64,000 bases of DNA from an uncultured Acidobacteriota bacterium. GTDB lineage: Bacteria; Acidobacteriota; Vicinamibacteria; Fen-336. The position numbers and the translations under genes are program-made. The notes beneath the pieces were generated by a model that saw only the letters and a program-made list of their open reading frames with translations, did not search any database and was not told the origin of the DNA. Positions 31,893-39,703 of the stretch are shown here, in pieces. Each line of letters starts with the position of its first letter. The stretch's first letter is position 1. The stretch is from the NCBI GenBank assembly GCA_902826455.1, contig CADEEV010000001.1:424983-488982 (forward strand), written 5' to 3'.

Positions 31893-34422
31893 CGCGCGTC
31901 CCGCGCCCCGGGTAGAGGCGCACCATGCAGTCCGGGCAGATGCCGTGGGTGAACTCCGCCTCGGAGTGGTCGCGGATGTAGGCCTCGAGGGAGTTCCAGG
32001 CGCCCTTGTCGTCGCGGATCTTCTTGCACGACGCGCAGATGGGGAGCAGGCCCTGGAGCACCTTGAGCCGCGCCACGGCCTCCTCGACGCGGCTCTCGAG
32101 CTCCCGCTCGCGCGCCACGAGCGCGCGCACCCGCCACTGCGAGACGAGGCCGACGGCGACCAGCAGGACCCCGAGCATCGACGCGTAGAAGGGGCGCGTG
32201 CGCCACCAGTAGGCGTCGACGTGGACCGGGATCGACGCCTCGGACGCGGTGGAGGCGCCCGCGGTGCTCGCGCGGACGCGGAACACGTGGTCGCCCGCGG
32301 GCAGGCGCGTGTACTCGGCCCGGCGCTTGCTGCCGGCCTCGTTCCAGTCCGAGTCGAAGCCGTCCATCTTGAAGGAGTAGTGGATGCGCTCGGGGGCGCT
32401 GAAGCTCAGCGTGGCGTAGTCGAGCTCGACGCGCTGGACCGACGGGCCGATCTCGAGGCGCGCTCCCGCGAAGGGCCTGCCGTCGAGCAGGATCGCCTCG
32501 ATGCGCGGGGCCGGCAGGGTGCGGGTGACGCTGGCCTCGATCGGGTCGATCGCGGCGACGCCCCGGGCCGTGGGGAACCACAGCTTCCCGTCGGTGGCCT
32601 TCCAGACGGCGGGGCTGCCGCCGCTGCCCTCGACCGACGCCATGCCGTCGCTGCGCCCGTAGTGGGACGACGAGATCGACCGGAGCCGGCCCTCGGCGAA
32701 CGCCTCGAGATCGGCGCGCTTCACCGAGAACAGGCCCTTGTTGCAGCTCATCCAGAGCGACCCGCGGCCGTCCTCCGCGATCGCGTAGACGACGTCGTTG
32801 TACAGCCCGTCCCGGCTCGTGAACGACGTGAGCTTGCCGCCCTTCAGGCGGTTCAGGCCGCCTCCGTAGGTCCCGATCCACAGCGTGCCGTCGGCGTCCT
32901 CGTAGAGGCAGCGCACGAGGTCGTGGGAGAGGCCCTCCTTCGTGGTGTAGGTCACGGCCACCTTGCCGTCCCGAAGCCCGGCGAGGCCGGCGTACGTCGC
33001 GACCCACAGGGTGCCGTCGCGGGCCTCGAGCAGCGCGCGCAGCTGGTTGCTCGGCAGGCCCTCGGCCTGGGTGACGCGGGTGACCGAGTCGCCCTTCACG
33101 ACCGCGAGCCCGGCGCCGTCGGTGCTGATCCAGAAGCTGCCGTCGCGGGCCTCGAGCACGGAGCGGATCGCTTCGCGCGGGATCCCCGCCGGCGTCGTCA
33201 CCGCGGCCCAGGCGCCGCGCTCGAACCGGCTCAAGCCCAGGTCCGTGCCGGCCCACAAGCGGCCCCGTGAGTCGTCGAGCAGGGCCAGGACCCGCGAGCC
33301 GTTGAGCGCAGTGCTGGGCAACGGCGTCACCCGGCCGTCGCCGATCCGGTCCACGCGGCCGTTGCCGCTCCCGATCCACACGCCGCCGGCGCGGGCCGCG
33401 GCGACCGTCAGGATCTCGTCGGCGGAGAGACCCTGCAGGCGGCCATAGGTGACGACGGCCCCGTCCTTGATCTGAGAGAGGCCCGCGTTGGTGCCGATCC
33501 ACAGGCTGCCCTCGCGGTCCTCGAGCACCGCGGTGACCGACGCGCGGGGCAGGCCCTGGTGCTCGTCGAGGGTCTCCAGCACCTCGTTGCGCAGTCGGGC
33601 CAGCCGGGTCTGGGTTCCCACCCAGAGCGCGCCCGAGGCGTCGGTGCGCAGCACGGTGACGCCGTCGCGCGCGAGCTCCGCGAGCAGCGGGTCGGCCACG
33701 AGCTTCGTGCCGTCCCAACGCAGCACGCCGCGATCGGTGCCGACCCAGAGCCGGCCGTTCCCGTCCTCCGCCAGCGCTCGCATCGCCCCGTGGGAGGCGC
33801 CGTCGGCGACGGGCACGTGGACGAACCGGTCGCCTTCGAGCCGGTCGAGGCCGGTGGAGGTACCGATCCACAGGTGTCCCGAGCGGTCGCGGTAGAGCCG
33901 ATGGACGAAGTCGTGGGCGAGGCCCTCGCGAGTCGTGTACGCGGACACCTGGGCGCCGCGCACGTGGTACAGCCCGGCGGTGGTGCCGACCCAGAGGCTG
34001 CCGTCGGGGTCTTCGGCCATGTCGACGACCGTCGAGGCCTCCAGGCCGGCGGCCGCGAGGCGCTCGAAGCCCTGGCCGCTCCGGCGGATCAGCCCGCCGC
34101 CGAACGCGCCGATCCACAGCGTGCCGTCCCGCGCCACGTGGAGGATCTGGATGTCGTTGCGCGGGATGGCCGGCGTGTTCGAGCGGTCGTAACGCGCGAA
34201 CCCGACACCGTCGAAGCGCCCGAGGCCCTCGAGGGTCGCGATCCAGAGATAGCCGTCGGGGGTCTGGGCCAGGCTCTGGACGGTGTTGTTGGGCAGCCCG
34301 GCCGCCTGGTCCCAGGAGGTCACGCTGTAGAGCCGGAGCGGCTTCCGGGCATCCAGGGCGTGAGCGGCGAGGGTCACGGCCAGGAGCCCCAGCGCGACCA
34401 CGATTCTGTGCCGCCAATGCAC
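31876..34422 (-). CDS. Periplasmic propeller sensor (Reg_prop/Y_Y_Y) with CASCKKIRDDKG tail, no kinase
   Basis: An 848-residue membrane protein with a signal peptide (to about residue 22), a long run of two-component-regulator propeller repeats (motifs such as DGYLWIATLEGLGRFDG, GTLWIGTYGGGLNRLKGG) making two seven-bladed propellers, and a Y_Y_Y domain (YSFKMDGFDSDWNEAGSKRRAEY). One TM helix (about 745-765) and a coiled coil follow. It then ends in a roughly 50-residue cysteine-bearing module: LLPICASCKKIRDDKG...HGICPDC. No HisKA, HATPase, GGDEF or HTH is present. The module is common at the ends of signalling proteins and may bind metal, but its function is unknown to me. The GTG start has GAGGGG as Shine-Dalgarno; transcribed divergently from dxr. 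Confidence 0.85.
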   Translation of the reverse strand: MHWRHRIVVALGLLAVTLAAHALDARKPLRLYSVTSWDQAAGLPNNTVQSLAQTPDGYLWIATLEGLGRFDGVGFARYDRSNTPAIPRNDIQILHVARDGTLWIGAFGGGLIRRSGQGFERLAAAGLEASTVVDMAEDPDGSLWVGTTAGLYHVRGAQVSAYTTREGLAHDFVHRLYRDRSGHLWIGTSTGLDRLEGDRFVHVPVADGASHGAMRALAEDGNGRLWVGTDRGVLRWDGTKLVADPLLAELARDGVTVLRTDASGALWVGTQTRLARLRNEVLETLDEHQGLPRASVTAVLEDREGSLWIGTNAGLSQIKDGAVVTYGRLQGLSADEILTVAAARAGGVWIGSGNGRVDRIGDGRVTPLPSTALNGSRVLALLDDSRGRLWAGTDLGLSRFERGAWAAVTTPAGIPREAIRSVLEARDGSFWISTDGAGLAVVKGDSVTRVTQAEGLPSNQLRALLEARDGTLWVATYAGLAGLRDGKVAVTYTTKEGLSHDLVRCLYEDADGTLWIGTYGGGLNRLKGGKLTSFTSRDGLYNDVVYAIAEDGRGSLWMSCNKGLFSVKRADLEAFAEGRLRSISSSHYGRSDGMASVEGSGGSPAVWKATDGKLWFPTARGVAAIDPIEASVTRTLPAPRIEAILLDGRPFAGARLEIGPSVQRVELDYATLSFSAPERIHYSFKMDGFDSDWNEAGSKRRAEYTRLPAGDHVFRVRASTAGASTASEASIPVHVDAYWWRTRPFYASMLGVLLVAVGLVSQWRVRALVARERELESRVEEAVARLKVLQGLLPICASCKKIRDDKGAWNSLEAYIRDHSEAEFTHGICPDCMVRLYPGRGTRARTDT

Positions 34423-34450
34423 CTTGTTTGCCCCTCGGGACGCCGGCCTG

Positions 34451-34457
34451 TACGATA
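34451..34457. promoter_or_regulatory. Overlapping divergent -10 boxes (sensor gene / dxr)
   Basis: TACGATA reads TACGAT on plus (34451-34456) and TATCGT on minus (34452-34457). Plus-strand transcripts would start near 34463 and run into the hairpin before dxr; minus-strand transcripts would have a leader of about 23 nt. Confidence 0.4.
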
Positions 34458-34471
34458 CCAGAGTCCTGTTC

Positions 34472-34496
34472 GGCCCCGAGTTTCCGGGGCCTTTTT
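34472..34496 (+). terminator. Rho-independent terminator in the dxr leader
   Basis: A 7-bp stem GGCCCCG/CGGGGCC with loop AGTTTC, followed immediately by TTTTT on the plus strand; the minus strand lacks a T-tract. It ends 12 nt before the dxr ATG. It can only act on transcripts entering dxr, either read-through from cdsA or from a promoter near 34451, so it looks like an attenuator or a barrier. Confidence 0.75.
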
Positions 34497-34508
34497 GGCT
34501 TAAGGGGA

Positions 34509-35690
34509 ATGAAGGGTCTCTCCATTCTCGGCTCCACCGGCTCCGTGGGCTCGAACGTCCTGCGCATCGTGGACGCGTTCCCCGGGCGCTTCCGCGTCGT
34601 CGGCCTCGCCGCGGGCGAGAACGTCGAGCGGCTGGCGGAGCAGGTCGCCCGCTACGAGCCCCGCGTCGTGTCCGTGGCGAGCCCGGCCGCCCGCGAGACC
34701 CTGGCCCGCCTCGTGGACCTCTCGGGCATGCGCGTCGACGTCGGACGCCAGGGCATGGTCGACGTGGCGACGCATCCCGAGGCGGAGATCGTCGTGGCTT
34801 CGGCCGTCGGGGCCGTCGGCCTCGTCCCGACCTACCGGGCCCTCGAGGCCGGCAAGGACGTGGCCCTCGCCAACAAGGAGACCCTCGTGATGGCGGGGGA
34901 GCTGATGGTCGCTCGCGCCCGGCAGACCGGCGCGCGGCTCCTGCCCATCGACAGCGAGCACTGCGCGCTCCACCAGTGCCTCGACGGCCGCCGTCCCGAA
35001 GAGGTGCGCCGCCTGGTGCTGACCGCGTCGGGCGGGCCGTTCCGCTCCCGCGCTCGCGACTCCTTCGCGAGCATCACGCCCGAGGAGGCCCTCAACCATC
35101 CCACCTGGTCGATGGGCCGCAAGATCACGATCGACTCCGCGACGCTCATGAACAAGGGCCTCGAGGTGATCGAGGCGCGCTGGCTGTTCGGGATCCCGGC
35201 CGAGCGCGTCGAGATCCTCGTCCACCCCCAGTCGGTGATCCACTCCATGGTGGAGTTCGTCGACGGCACGGTGCTCGCCCAGCTGGGCGTCACGGACATG
35301 CGTCTGCCGATCCAGTACGCGCTCTCGTACCCCGAGCGCTGGGAGGCGGCGATCCCCGGCCTCGACTTTACGCGCGGCCTGCGCCTCGACTTCGACCAGC
35401 CCGACCACGAGCGCTTCCCGTGTCCCGGCCTCGCCTACAAGGCGCTCGCCGCGGGCGGAACGCTTCCGGCCGTGCTGAACGCCGCGAACGAGGAGGCCGT
35501 GGCCGCCTTCCTGGCCGGGGCGATCCCGTTCCCGGCCATCGCCGATCTCGTCGCCCGGACGATGGACGAGCATCGCCCGGTCGACCTCGCTTCCCTCGAC
35601 ACGGTGCTCGAGGCCGACGCGTGGGCCCGCGAGGCCTGCCGCGCGGCGCTCGGCCGGCACGCCGTGGCTCGAGCCGTGTCCTCGTCCTAA
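34509..35690 (+). CDS. dxr: 1-deoxy-D-xylulose 5-phosphate reductoisomerase
   Basis: Committed step of the MEP isoprenoid pathway, NADPH-dependent conversion of DXP to MEP. The 393-residue protein begins MKGLSILGSTGSVGSN (NADPH site) and contains ALANKETLVMAGELM, LPIDSEHCALHQCL (metal-binding Asp/Glu), LTASGGPFR, NHPTWSMGRKITIDSATLMNKGLE and HPQSVIHSMVEF. The ATG at 34509 is chosen because the conserved N-terminus begins there; starts further up would translate the terminator hairpin. A GGGG run sits very close to the ATG. RseP follows after 16 nt. Confidence 0.97.
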   Translation: MKGLSILGSTGSVGSNVLRIVDAFPGRFRVVGLAAGENVERLAEQVARYEPRVVSVASPAARETLARLVDLSGMRVDVGRQGMVDVATHPEAEIVVASAVGAVGLVPTYRALEAGKDVALANKETLVMAGELMVARARQTGARLLPIDSEHCALHQCLDGRRPEEVRRLVLTASGGPFRSRARDSFASITPEEALNHPTWSMGRKITIDSATLMNKGLEVIEARWLFGIPAERVEILVHPQSVIHSMVEFVDGTVLAQLGVTDMRLPIQYALSYPERWEAAIPGLDFTRGLRLDFDQPDHERFPCPGLAYKALAAGGTLPAVLNAANEEAVAAFLAGAIPFPAIADLVARTMDEHRPVDLASLDTVLEADAWAREACRAALGRHAVARAVSSS

Positions 35691-35706
35691 AGACCCTGGA
35701 GAGCCG

Positions 35707-37020
35707 ATGGATTTCATGACGAATACCGGGTCCCTCATCCTCGTGCTGGGTGTGGTGATCTTCGTCCACGAGTTCGGGCACTTCATCACCGCCAAGATGT
35801 TCGGGATGCGGGTGTTCGTGTTCTCCTTCGGATTCGGCAAGCGCCTGCTGGGCTTCAAGTGGGGCGACACCGACTGCCGGCTCTCGCTGATCCCCCTCGG
35901 CGGCTACGTGAAGCTCGAGGGCGAGGCGGACGACAAGCTCAGCGAGCACGTGAGCGCCGCCGGCGACGATCGCGACTTCACGGCCCGGCCGCGCTGGCAG
36001 CGCATCGTCGTGTACGTCGCCGGCCCCGTGATGAACGTGGTGCTGACGGTCTCGGCCTTCACGCTCCTCTATTCCCTGGGCTGGGGCGTCGACGCGACGC
36101 TCTACGAGCCGCCCGTGATCGGCGTCGTGGAGCCCGGCTCGGCCGCCGACAAGGCGGGCCTCAAGCCCGGCGACCAGATCGCGACGATCGACGGCAAGCC
36201 GCAGGCGAACTGGGAAGGCGCGCTCATGACCATCCTCCTGAAGCCGAACCAGGAGCTGGCCGTGGGGGTGAAGCGCGGCAGCGAGACGATCGCGGCCCGC
36301 GTGACCTCGGGCGCCACGGAGCAGAAGCAGGGCGAGATCGGCGTGACGCCCCTCGTCCGCATCGGCCCGCTCGTCGAGGGCGGCGCCGCCCTCGCGGCCG
36401 GGCTCAAGCCCGACGACGGCATCGTGTCCGTGGCCCACCAGCCGGTGCGCAGCTTCATCGACATCCCGAAGATCCTCTCGACCGCCCCCGCGGGCGCCAT
36501 TGCGATCGACATCTTCCGCGACGGTGCCGTGATGCCGTTCGAGGTGACGCCGATCGCCGGCAAGATCGGCATCCAGAACAAGACCGCGCTGCGTCAGCTC
36601 TCACTGGTCCCGGCCTTCCGCGAAGCGCTCCGGGAGACCTGGCGCTTCACGTTCCAGACCCTCGACCTGCTGCGCCGCATCGTGACCGCCGAGGCCTCGC
36701 CCAAGGCGGCACTCTCGGGGCCGATCGGCATCGCCCAGGAGTCCGGCCGCGCCGCCCGCAGCGAGGCGCCGTTCCGCGCACTCGTCTTCGTGGTGGCGAT
36801 CATCAGCGTGAGCGTCGGGATCCTGAACCTGTTCCCGCTGCCGCCGCTCGACGGCGGGCACCTCGCGATCCTGGTGGGCGAGGGGATCCTGCGCCGCGAC
36901 TTCAGCCTCGAGGTCAAGACCTGGATCATGAACGCCGGGGCCATGGCGCTGTTCCTGCTGATCGGCCTGGTGCTCTACTCCGACCTCACGAAGATCAACT
37001 GGAGCCGGATCCTGCCTTAG
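35707..37020 (+). CDS. rseP: Site-2 protease RseP
   Basis: Intramembrane zinc metalloprotease that cuts anti-sigma factors and signal-peptide remnants. The 437-residue protein has the HExxH motif HEFGH (21-25) in TM1, two tandem PDZ domains (for example PVIGVVEPGSAADKAGLKPGDQIATIDGK and GLKPDDGIVSVAHQPV), and the distal LDGGH metal-ligand motif in NLFPLPPLDGGH. The ATG has a GGAG Shine-Dalgarno, 16 nt after dxr. The tail gene of the conserved uppS-cdsA-dxr-rseP order. Convergent with the next gene, 13 bp apart. Confidence 0.97.
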   Translation: MDFMTNTGSLILVLGVVIFVHEFGHFITAKMFGMRVFVFSFGFGKRLLGFKWGDTDCRLSLIPLGGYVKLEGEADDKLSEHVSAAGDDRDFTARPRWQRIVVYVAGPVMNVVLTVSAFTLLYSLGWGVDATLYEPPVIGVVEPGSAADKAGLKPGDQIATIDGKPQANWEGALMTILLKPNQELAVGVKRGSETIAARVTSGATEQKQGEIGVTPLVRIGPLVEGGAALAAGLKPDDGIVSVAHQPVRSFIDIPKILSTAPAGAIAIDIFRDGAVMPFEVTPIAGKIGIQNKTALRQLSLVPAFREALRETWRFTFQTLDLLRRIVTAEASPKAALSGPIGIAQESGRAARSEAPFRALVFVVAIISVSVGILNLFPLPPLDGGHLAILVGEGILRRDFSLEVKTWIMNAGAMALFLLIGLVLYSDLTKINWSRILP

Positions 37021-37033
37021 TTCCTTCGCCCGG

Positions 37034-38641
37034 TCACTTCAGGCGGAAGTTCACCGTGACCGTCATCATCACGGGCACGGGCTTGCCGTCGAGCAGCGTC
37101 GGCGTGTAGACCCAACCCGTGACGGCCTGCAGGGCCGGAACGAGCAGCTCGGTGGGCCCGCTGACGGCGCGCACGGAGCTCATGCAGCCCGCGGGGCTGA
37201 TCACGCTCTCGAGCACCACGCGGCCCTGGATGCCGTTGACCTTCGCCGTGTTCGGATAGTACGGCGCAACGTTCCTCACCTTGCGCGGCTCCTGGAGGCC
37301 GGTCACGACCGGCCTGACCGCCGGCGCCGTCCCGTGGGCGGCGGAAGGCACATACACGGGAGCGCACGCGATCCAGTCGGGATCCATGACGAGGAAGACG
37401 GCCTGTTCGAACGGGACGTTCGTGCTGGCGGCCGGCGCGAGCCCGAGAATGATCGCGGCGCGTCCGGCCTCGAGGCAGGCCCCCGTGAGGTCGGAGGCCC
37501 CGAAGCGCATTTTCCCAGGCCGGCCAGCGAGATCGTAGACGACCTGCGCCGCCAGCATCCTGCGCCCGGCGGGAGGCGTGCAGGACGCTGCCCGCACGAG
37601 ATCGGTCAACAGGCCCGACGGGAGAGGATCGGTCGTACGCACACCCGTCTCCGGAGCGCTCGACGCGCGTGATTGATGCTTGTCCTTGTCGTCGGCGAAG
37701 CGGCGGGCCAGGCCGTCGGGGGAGCCCGTCAGCCGGGTACTGATCGCCGCGGCCTCGGTGGTCGAGAAATACCGGTACAGTTCCTCGCGCCCGAGCACGT
37801 CGCCCGAGAGCAGGTCCGGCCGGGCCTCCAGCCAACCCAGGGATGCCGTCGACTCGGTCCGTGGCGCGCCGCCCACCCTGCCGAGCAGCTCGAGGGCGAA
37901 CGCGAGCTCGGGGCCGGCGTCGGCGCGCGTGGCCAGAGCAGCGAGGGCGCTCGCCAGCGGCTCGGCCACGGCCGACCTGCGATCGCTCAAGCGCAGGTCG
38001 AGAGCATGCCAGGCCGTCGCGGTGCGCACCTCGGCGGAGGCGTGTCCGAGGGCCGACGCGATCAAGCCCCGGTCGAGCGCGAGGCCGCGCTCGCGGGCCA
38101 GGCCGAGGATCGCCTGCCAGGCCTCGTGGTCGCCGACGCGGAGCGCCAGGATCGCGGCCCGGTTGAGCGGCGCCGGCTCTCCTCGGGTCACGAGCGCGAT
38201 CGCCGAGCTGCGCGTCCACAGGCCCGTGGGCAGGGTGGCGAACTGCTCGACGAGGGCCACGCCGCGCGTTCGGCAGAGCAGCTCGACGTAGCGCGCGGCC
38301 GCGCGATCGCCGAGCCTGCGGGCCGCGGCATCGAGGAGCTCGTCCGTGCTCGGATCGGCGAGCGCGGCGATGGCGAGGATCTCCTCGGCTCCCGCCTCCG
38401 GATCGGCCTCGCTCTCGAGAGCCCTGGTGAGTGCCGACAACAGGTCGCGTGTCCCGCTCACGTTGGCGGCGCGCGCCGCTGCGGCACGGACCGACGGGCT
38501 CGGGTCCGCCAGCGCCGACCGCCACACCGCCACGACCTCGGGCCTCTCCGCCTTCAGCACGAGAAGCCCGACATCCCCGGGCGTCATGGACCCGGGCGCC
38601 GCGACCAACGCCGTCAACGCGAGACCGAGAGGCAGGAGCAT
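37034..38641 (-). CDS. HEAT-repeat protein with C-terminal TonB domain
   Basis: A 535-residue exported protein. An N-terminal signal segment (LLPLGLALTALVAAPGS) precedes alpha-helical HEAT-like repeats (for example DPSPSVRAAAARAANVSG, LGHASAEVRTATAWHALDL). A middle region carries four cysteines, and a C-terminal TonB_C domain follows: VRNVAPYYPNTAKVNGIQGRVVLESVISPAG, ending in VTVNFRLK. TonB_C domains normally contact outer-membrane receptors, but there is no membrane anchor or Pro-rich spacer, so it is not a classical TonB. The ATG is exactly 7 nt after TAGAAT, predicting a leaderless mRNA. Confidence 0.75.
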   Translation of the reverse strand: MLLPLGLALTALVAAPGSMTPGDVGLLVLKAERPEVVAVWRSALADPSPSVRAAAARAANVSGTRDLLSALTRALESEADPEAGAEEILAIAALADPSTDELLDAAARRLGDRAAARYVELLCRTRGVALVEQFATLPTGLWTRSSAIALVTRGEPAPLNRAAILALRVGDHEAWQAILGLARERGLALDRGLIASALGHASAEVRTATAWHALDLRLSDRRSAVAEPLASALAALATRADAGPELAFALELLGRVGGAPRTESTASLGWLEARPDLLSGDVLGREELYRYFSTTEAAAISTRLTGSPDGLARRFADDKDKHQSRASSAPETGVRTTDPLPSGLLTDLVRAASCTPPAGRRMLAAQVVYDLAGRPGKMRFGASDLTGACLEAGRAAIILGLAPAASTNVPFEQAVFLVMDPDWIACAPVYVPSAAHGTAPAVRPVVTGLQEPRKVRNVAPYYPNTAKVNGIQGRVVLESVISPAGCMSSVRAVSGPTELLVPALQAVTGWVYTPTLLDGKPVPVMMTVTVNFRLK

Positions 38642-38648
38642 GGCGTGA

Positions 38649-38654
38649 ATTCTA
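38649..38654 (-). promoter_or_regulatory. -10 box of the HEAT/TonB-C gene (TAGAAT)
   Basis: TAGAAT on the minus strand, 7 nt before the ATG at 38641, in the 36-bp gap after the XdhC-family gene. Predicts a leaderless transcript. Confidence 0.5.
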
Positions 38655-38677
38655 ACGGTACGAAATGCGAATCGGCG

Positions 38678-39703
38678 TCAGGCGCGCGCGTTGCGCACGG
38701 CCACGATCTGCGCCATCACGGCGAGGGCGATCTCCTCGGGGGATCGGCCGCCGAGATCGAGGCCGATCGGCGCGTGGAGCCGGCCGATCTGCTCCTCGGT
38801 GAGCCCGGCCTCGGCCAGGCGCGCCCGCCGCTTCTCCTGCGTGCGCTTGCTGCCCAGGGCGCCCACGTAGAACGCCGGGCTCGCGAGGGCCACCCGCAAG
38901 GCCGGATCGTCGAGCTTCGGGTCGTGGGTCAACGTCGCGACGGCCGTCCCGCTCGTGAGTCCGAGCTGCACGAGAGCATCGTCGGGCCACTCGGAGACGA
39001 TGCGGTCCGCCTCGGGGAAGCGCTCCGCGGTTCCGAACGCCGGCCGCGGGTCGACGATCACGACCCGATAGCCGAGACGCTTCGCGAGTGGGCACAGGGC
39101 GACCGCGATGTGCACGCCGCCCACGATCACCAGGCTCGGCGCGGGCGCCGTGACCTCGAGGAACAGCTCCGACGCCGGCAGCGGCTGGCGTCGCGTGCGG
39201 CCCGAGGCGAGGGCCGCCGCCAGCGCCTCGCGCGTGAGGACGCCGAGCGCGTCGGAGAAGCCGCCGGCGCTCGCGCCGTCGGCGTCGAGGAACAGCTGAC
39301 GGCCGAACGGCTCCTCGGGCCCCGAGATCATGGTGGCGACCGCGAAGGCGCGGTCGGCGCGCACGGCGGCGCGCTGCGCGTCGTAGAGCGCGCGGTCGAG
39401 GGGCGCCACGAAGACGTCGATCGAGCCGCCGCACGCCAGGCCCACCGCCCACGCGCTCTCGTCGGCGACCCCGAAATGGAGCAGCTGCGGGGTCCGGGTG
39501 GCGAGGACCTTGCCGGCCGCCTCGATCACGGCGGCCTCGACGCAGCCGCCGCTCACCGAGCCCGCGACCTGGCCGTCAGCCGTGATCGCCATCTTGGCGC
39601 CGGCGACGCGCGGGGCCGAGCCCCAGGTCTCGACGACCGTCGCGAGCGCGACGCTCTCGCCGGCCGTGAGCCAGGCGTCGATGGCGTCGACCACGTCGCG
39701 CAT
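38678..39703 (-). CDS. XdhC/CoxI-family protein
   Basis: A 341-residue protein with both XdhC parts. The N-terminal CoxI domain is SVALATVVETWGSAPRVAGAKMAITADGQVAGSVSGGCVE. The C-terminal Rossmann domain is LVIVGGVHIAVALCPLAKRLGYRVVIVDPRPAF, then THDPKLDDPALRVAL and FYVGALGSKRTQEKRRARL. Family members insert or sulfurate the molybdenum cofactor of xanthine dehydrogenase-like enzymes. No molybdenum hydroxylase gene is in the window, so its client is elsewhere. The ATG shares one base with the M1 peptidase stop, indicating coupling. Confidence 0.92.
   Translation of the reverse strand: MRDVVDAIDAWLTAGESVALATVVETWGSAPRVAGAKMAITADGQVAGSVSGGCVEAAVIEAAGKVLATRTPQLLHFGVADESAWAVGLACGGSIDVFVAPLDRALYDAQRAAVRADRAFAVATMISGPEEPFGRQLFLDADGASAGGFSDALGVLTREALAAALASGRTRRQPLPASELFLEVTAPAPSLVIVGGVHIAVALCPLAKRLGYRVVIVDPRPAFGTAERFPEADRIVSEWPDDALVQLGLTSGTAVATLTHDPKLDDPALRVALASPAFYVGALGSKRTQEKRRARLAEAGLTEEQIGRLHAPIGLDLGGRSPEEIALAVMAQIVAVRNARA

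Noticed and set aside
34428-34508. Upstream ATG (34428) in frame with dxr
   Set aside because: It would translate through the promoter and terminator hairpin, and the conserved Dxr N-terminus (ILGSTGSVG) begins right after the ATG at 34509.
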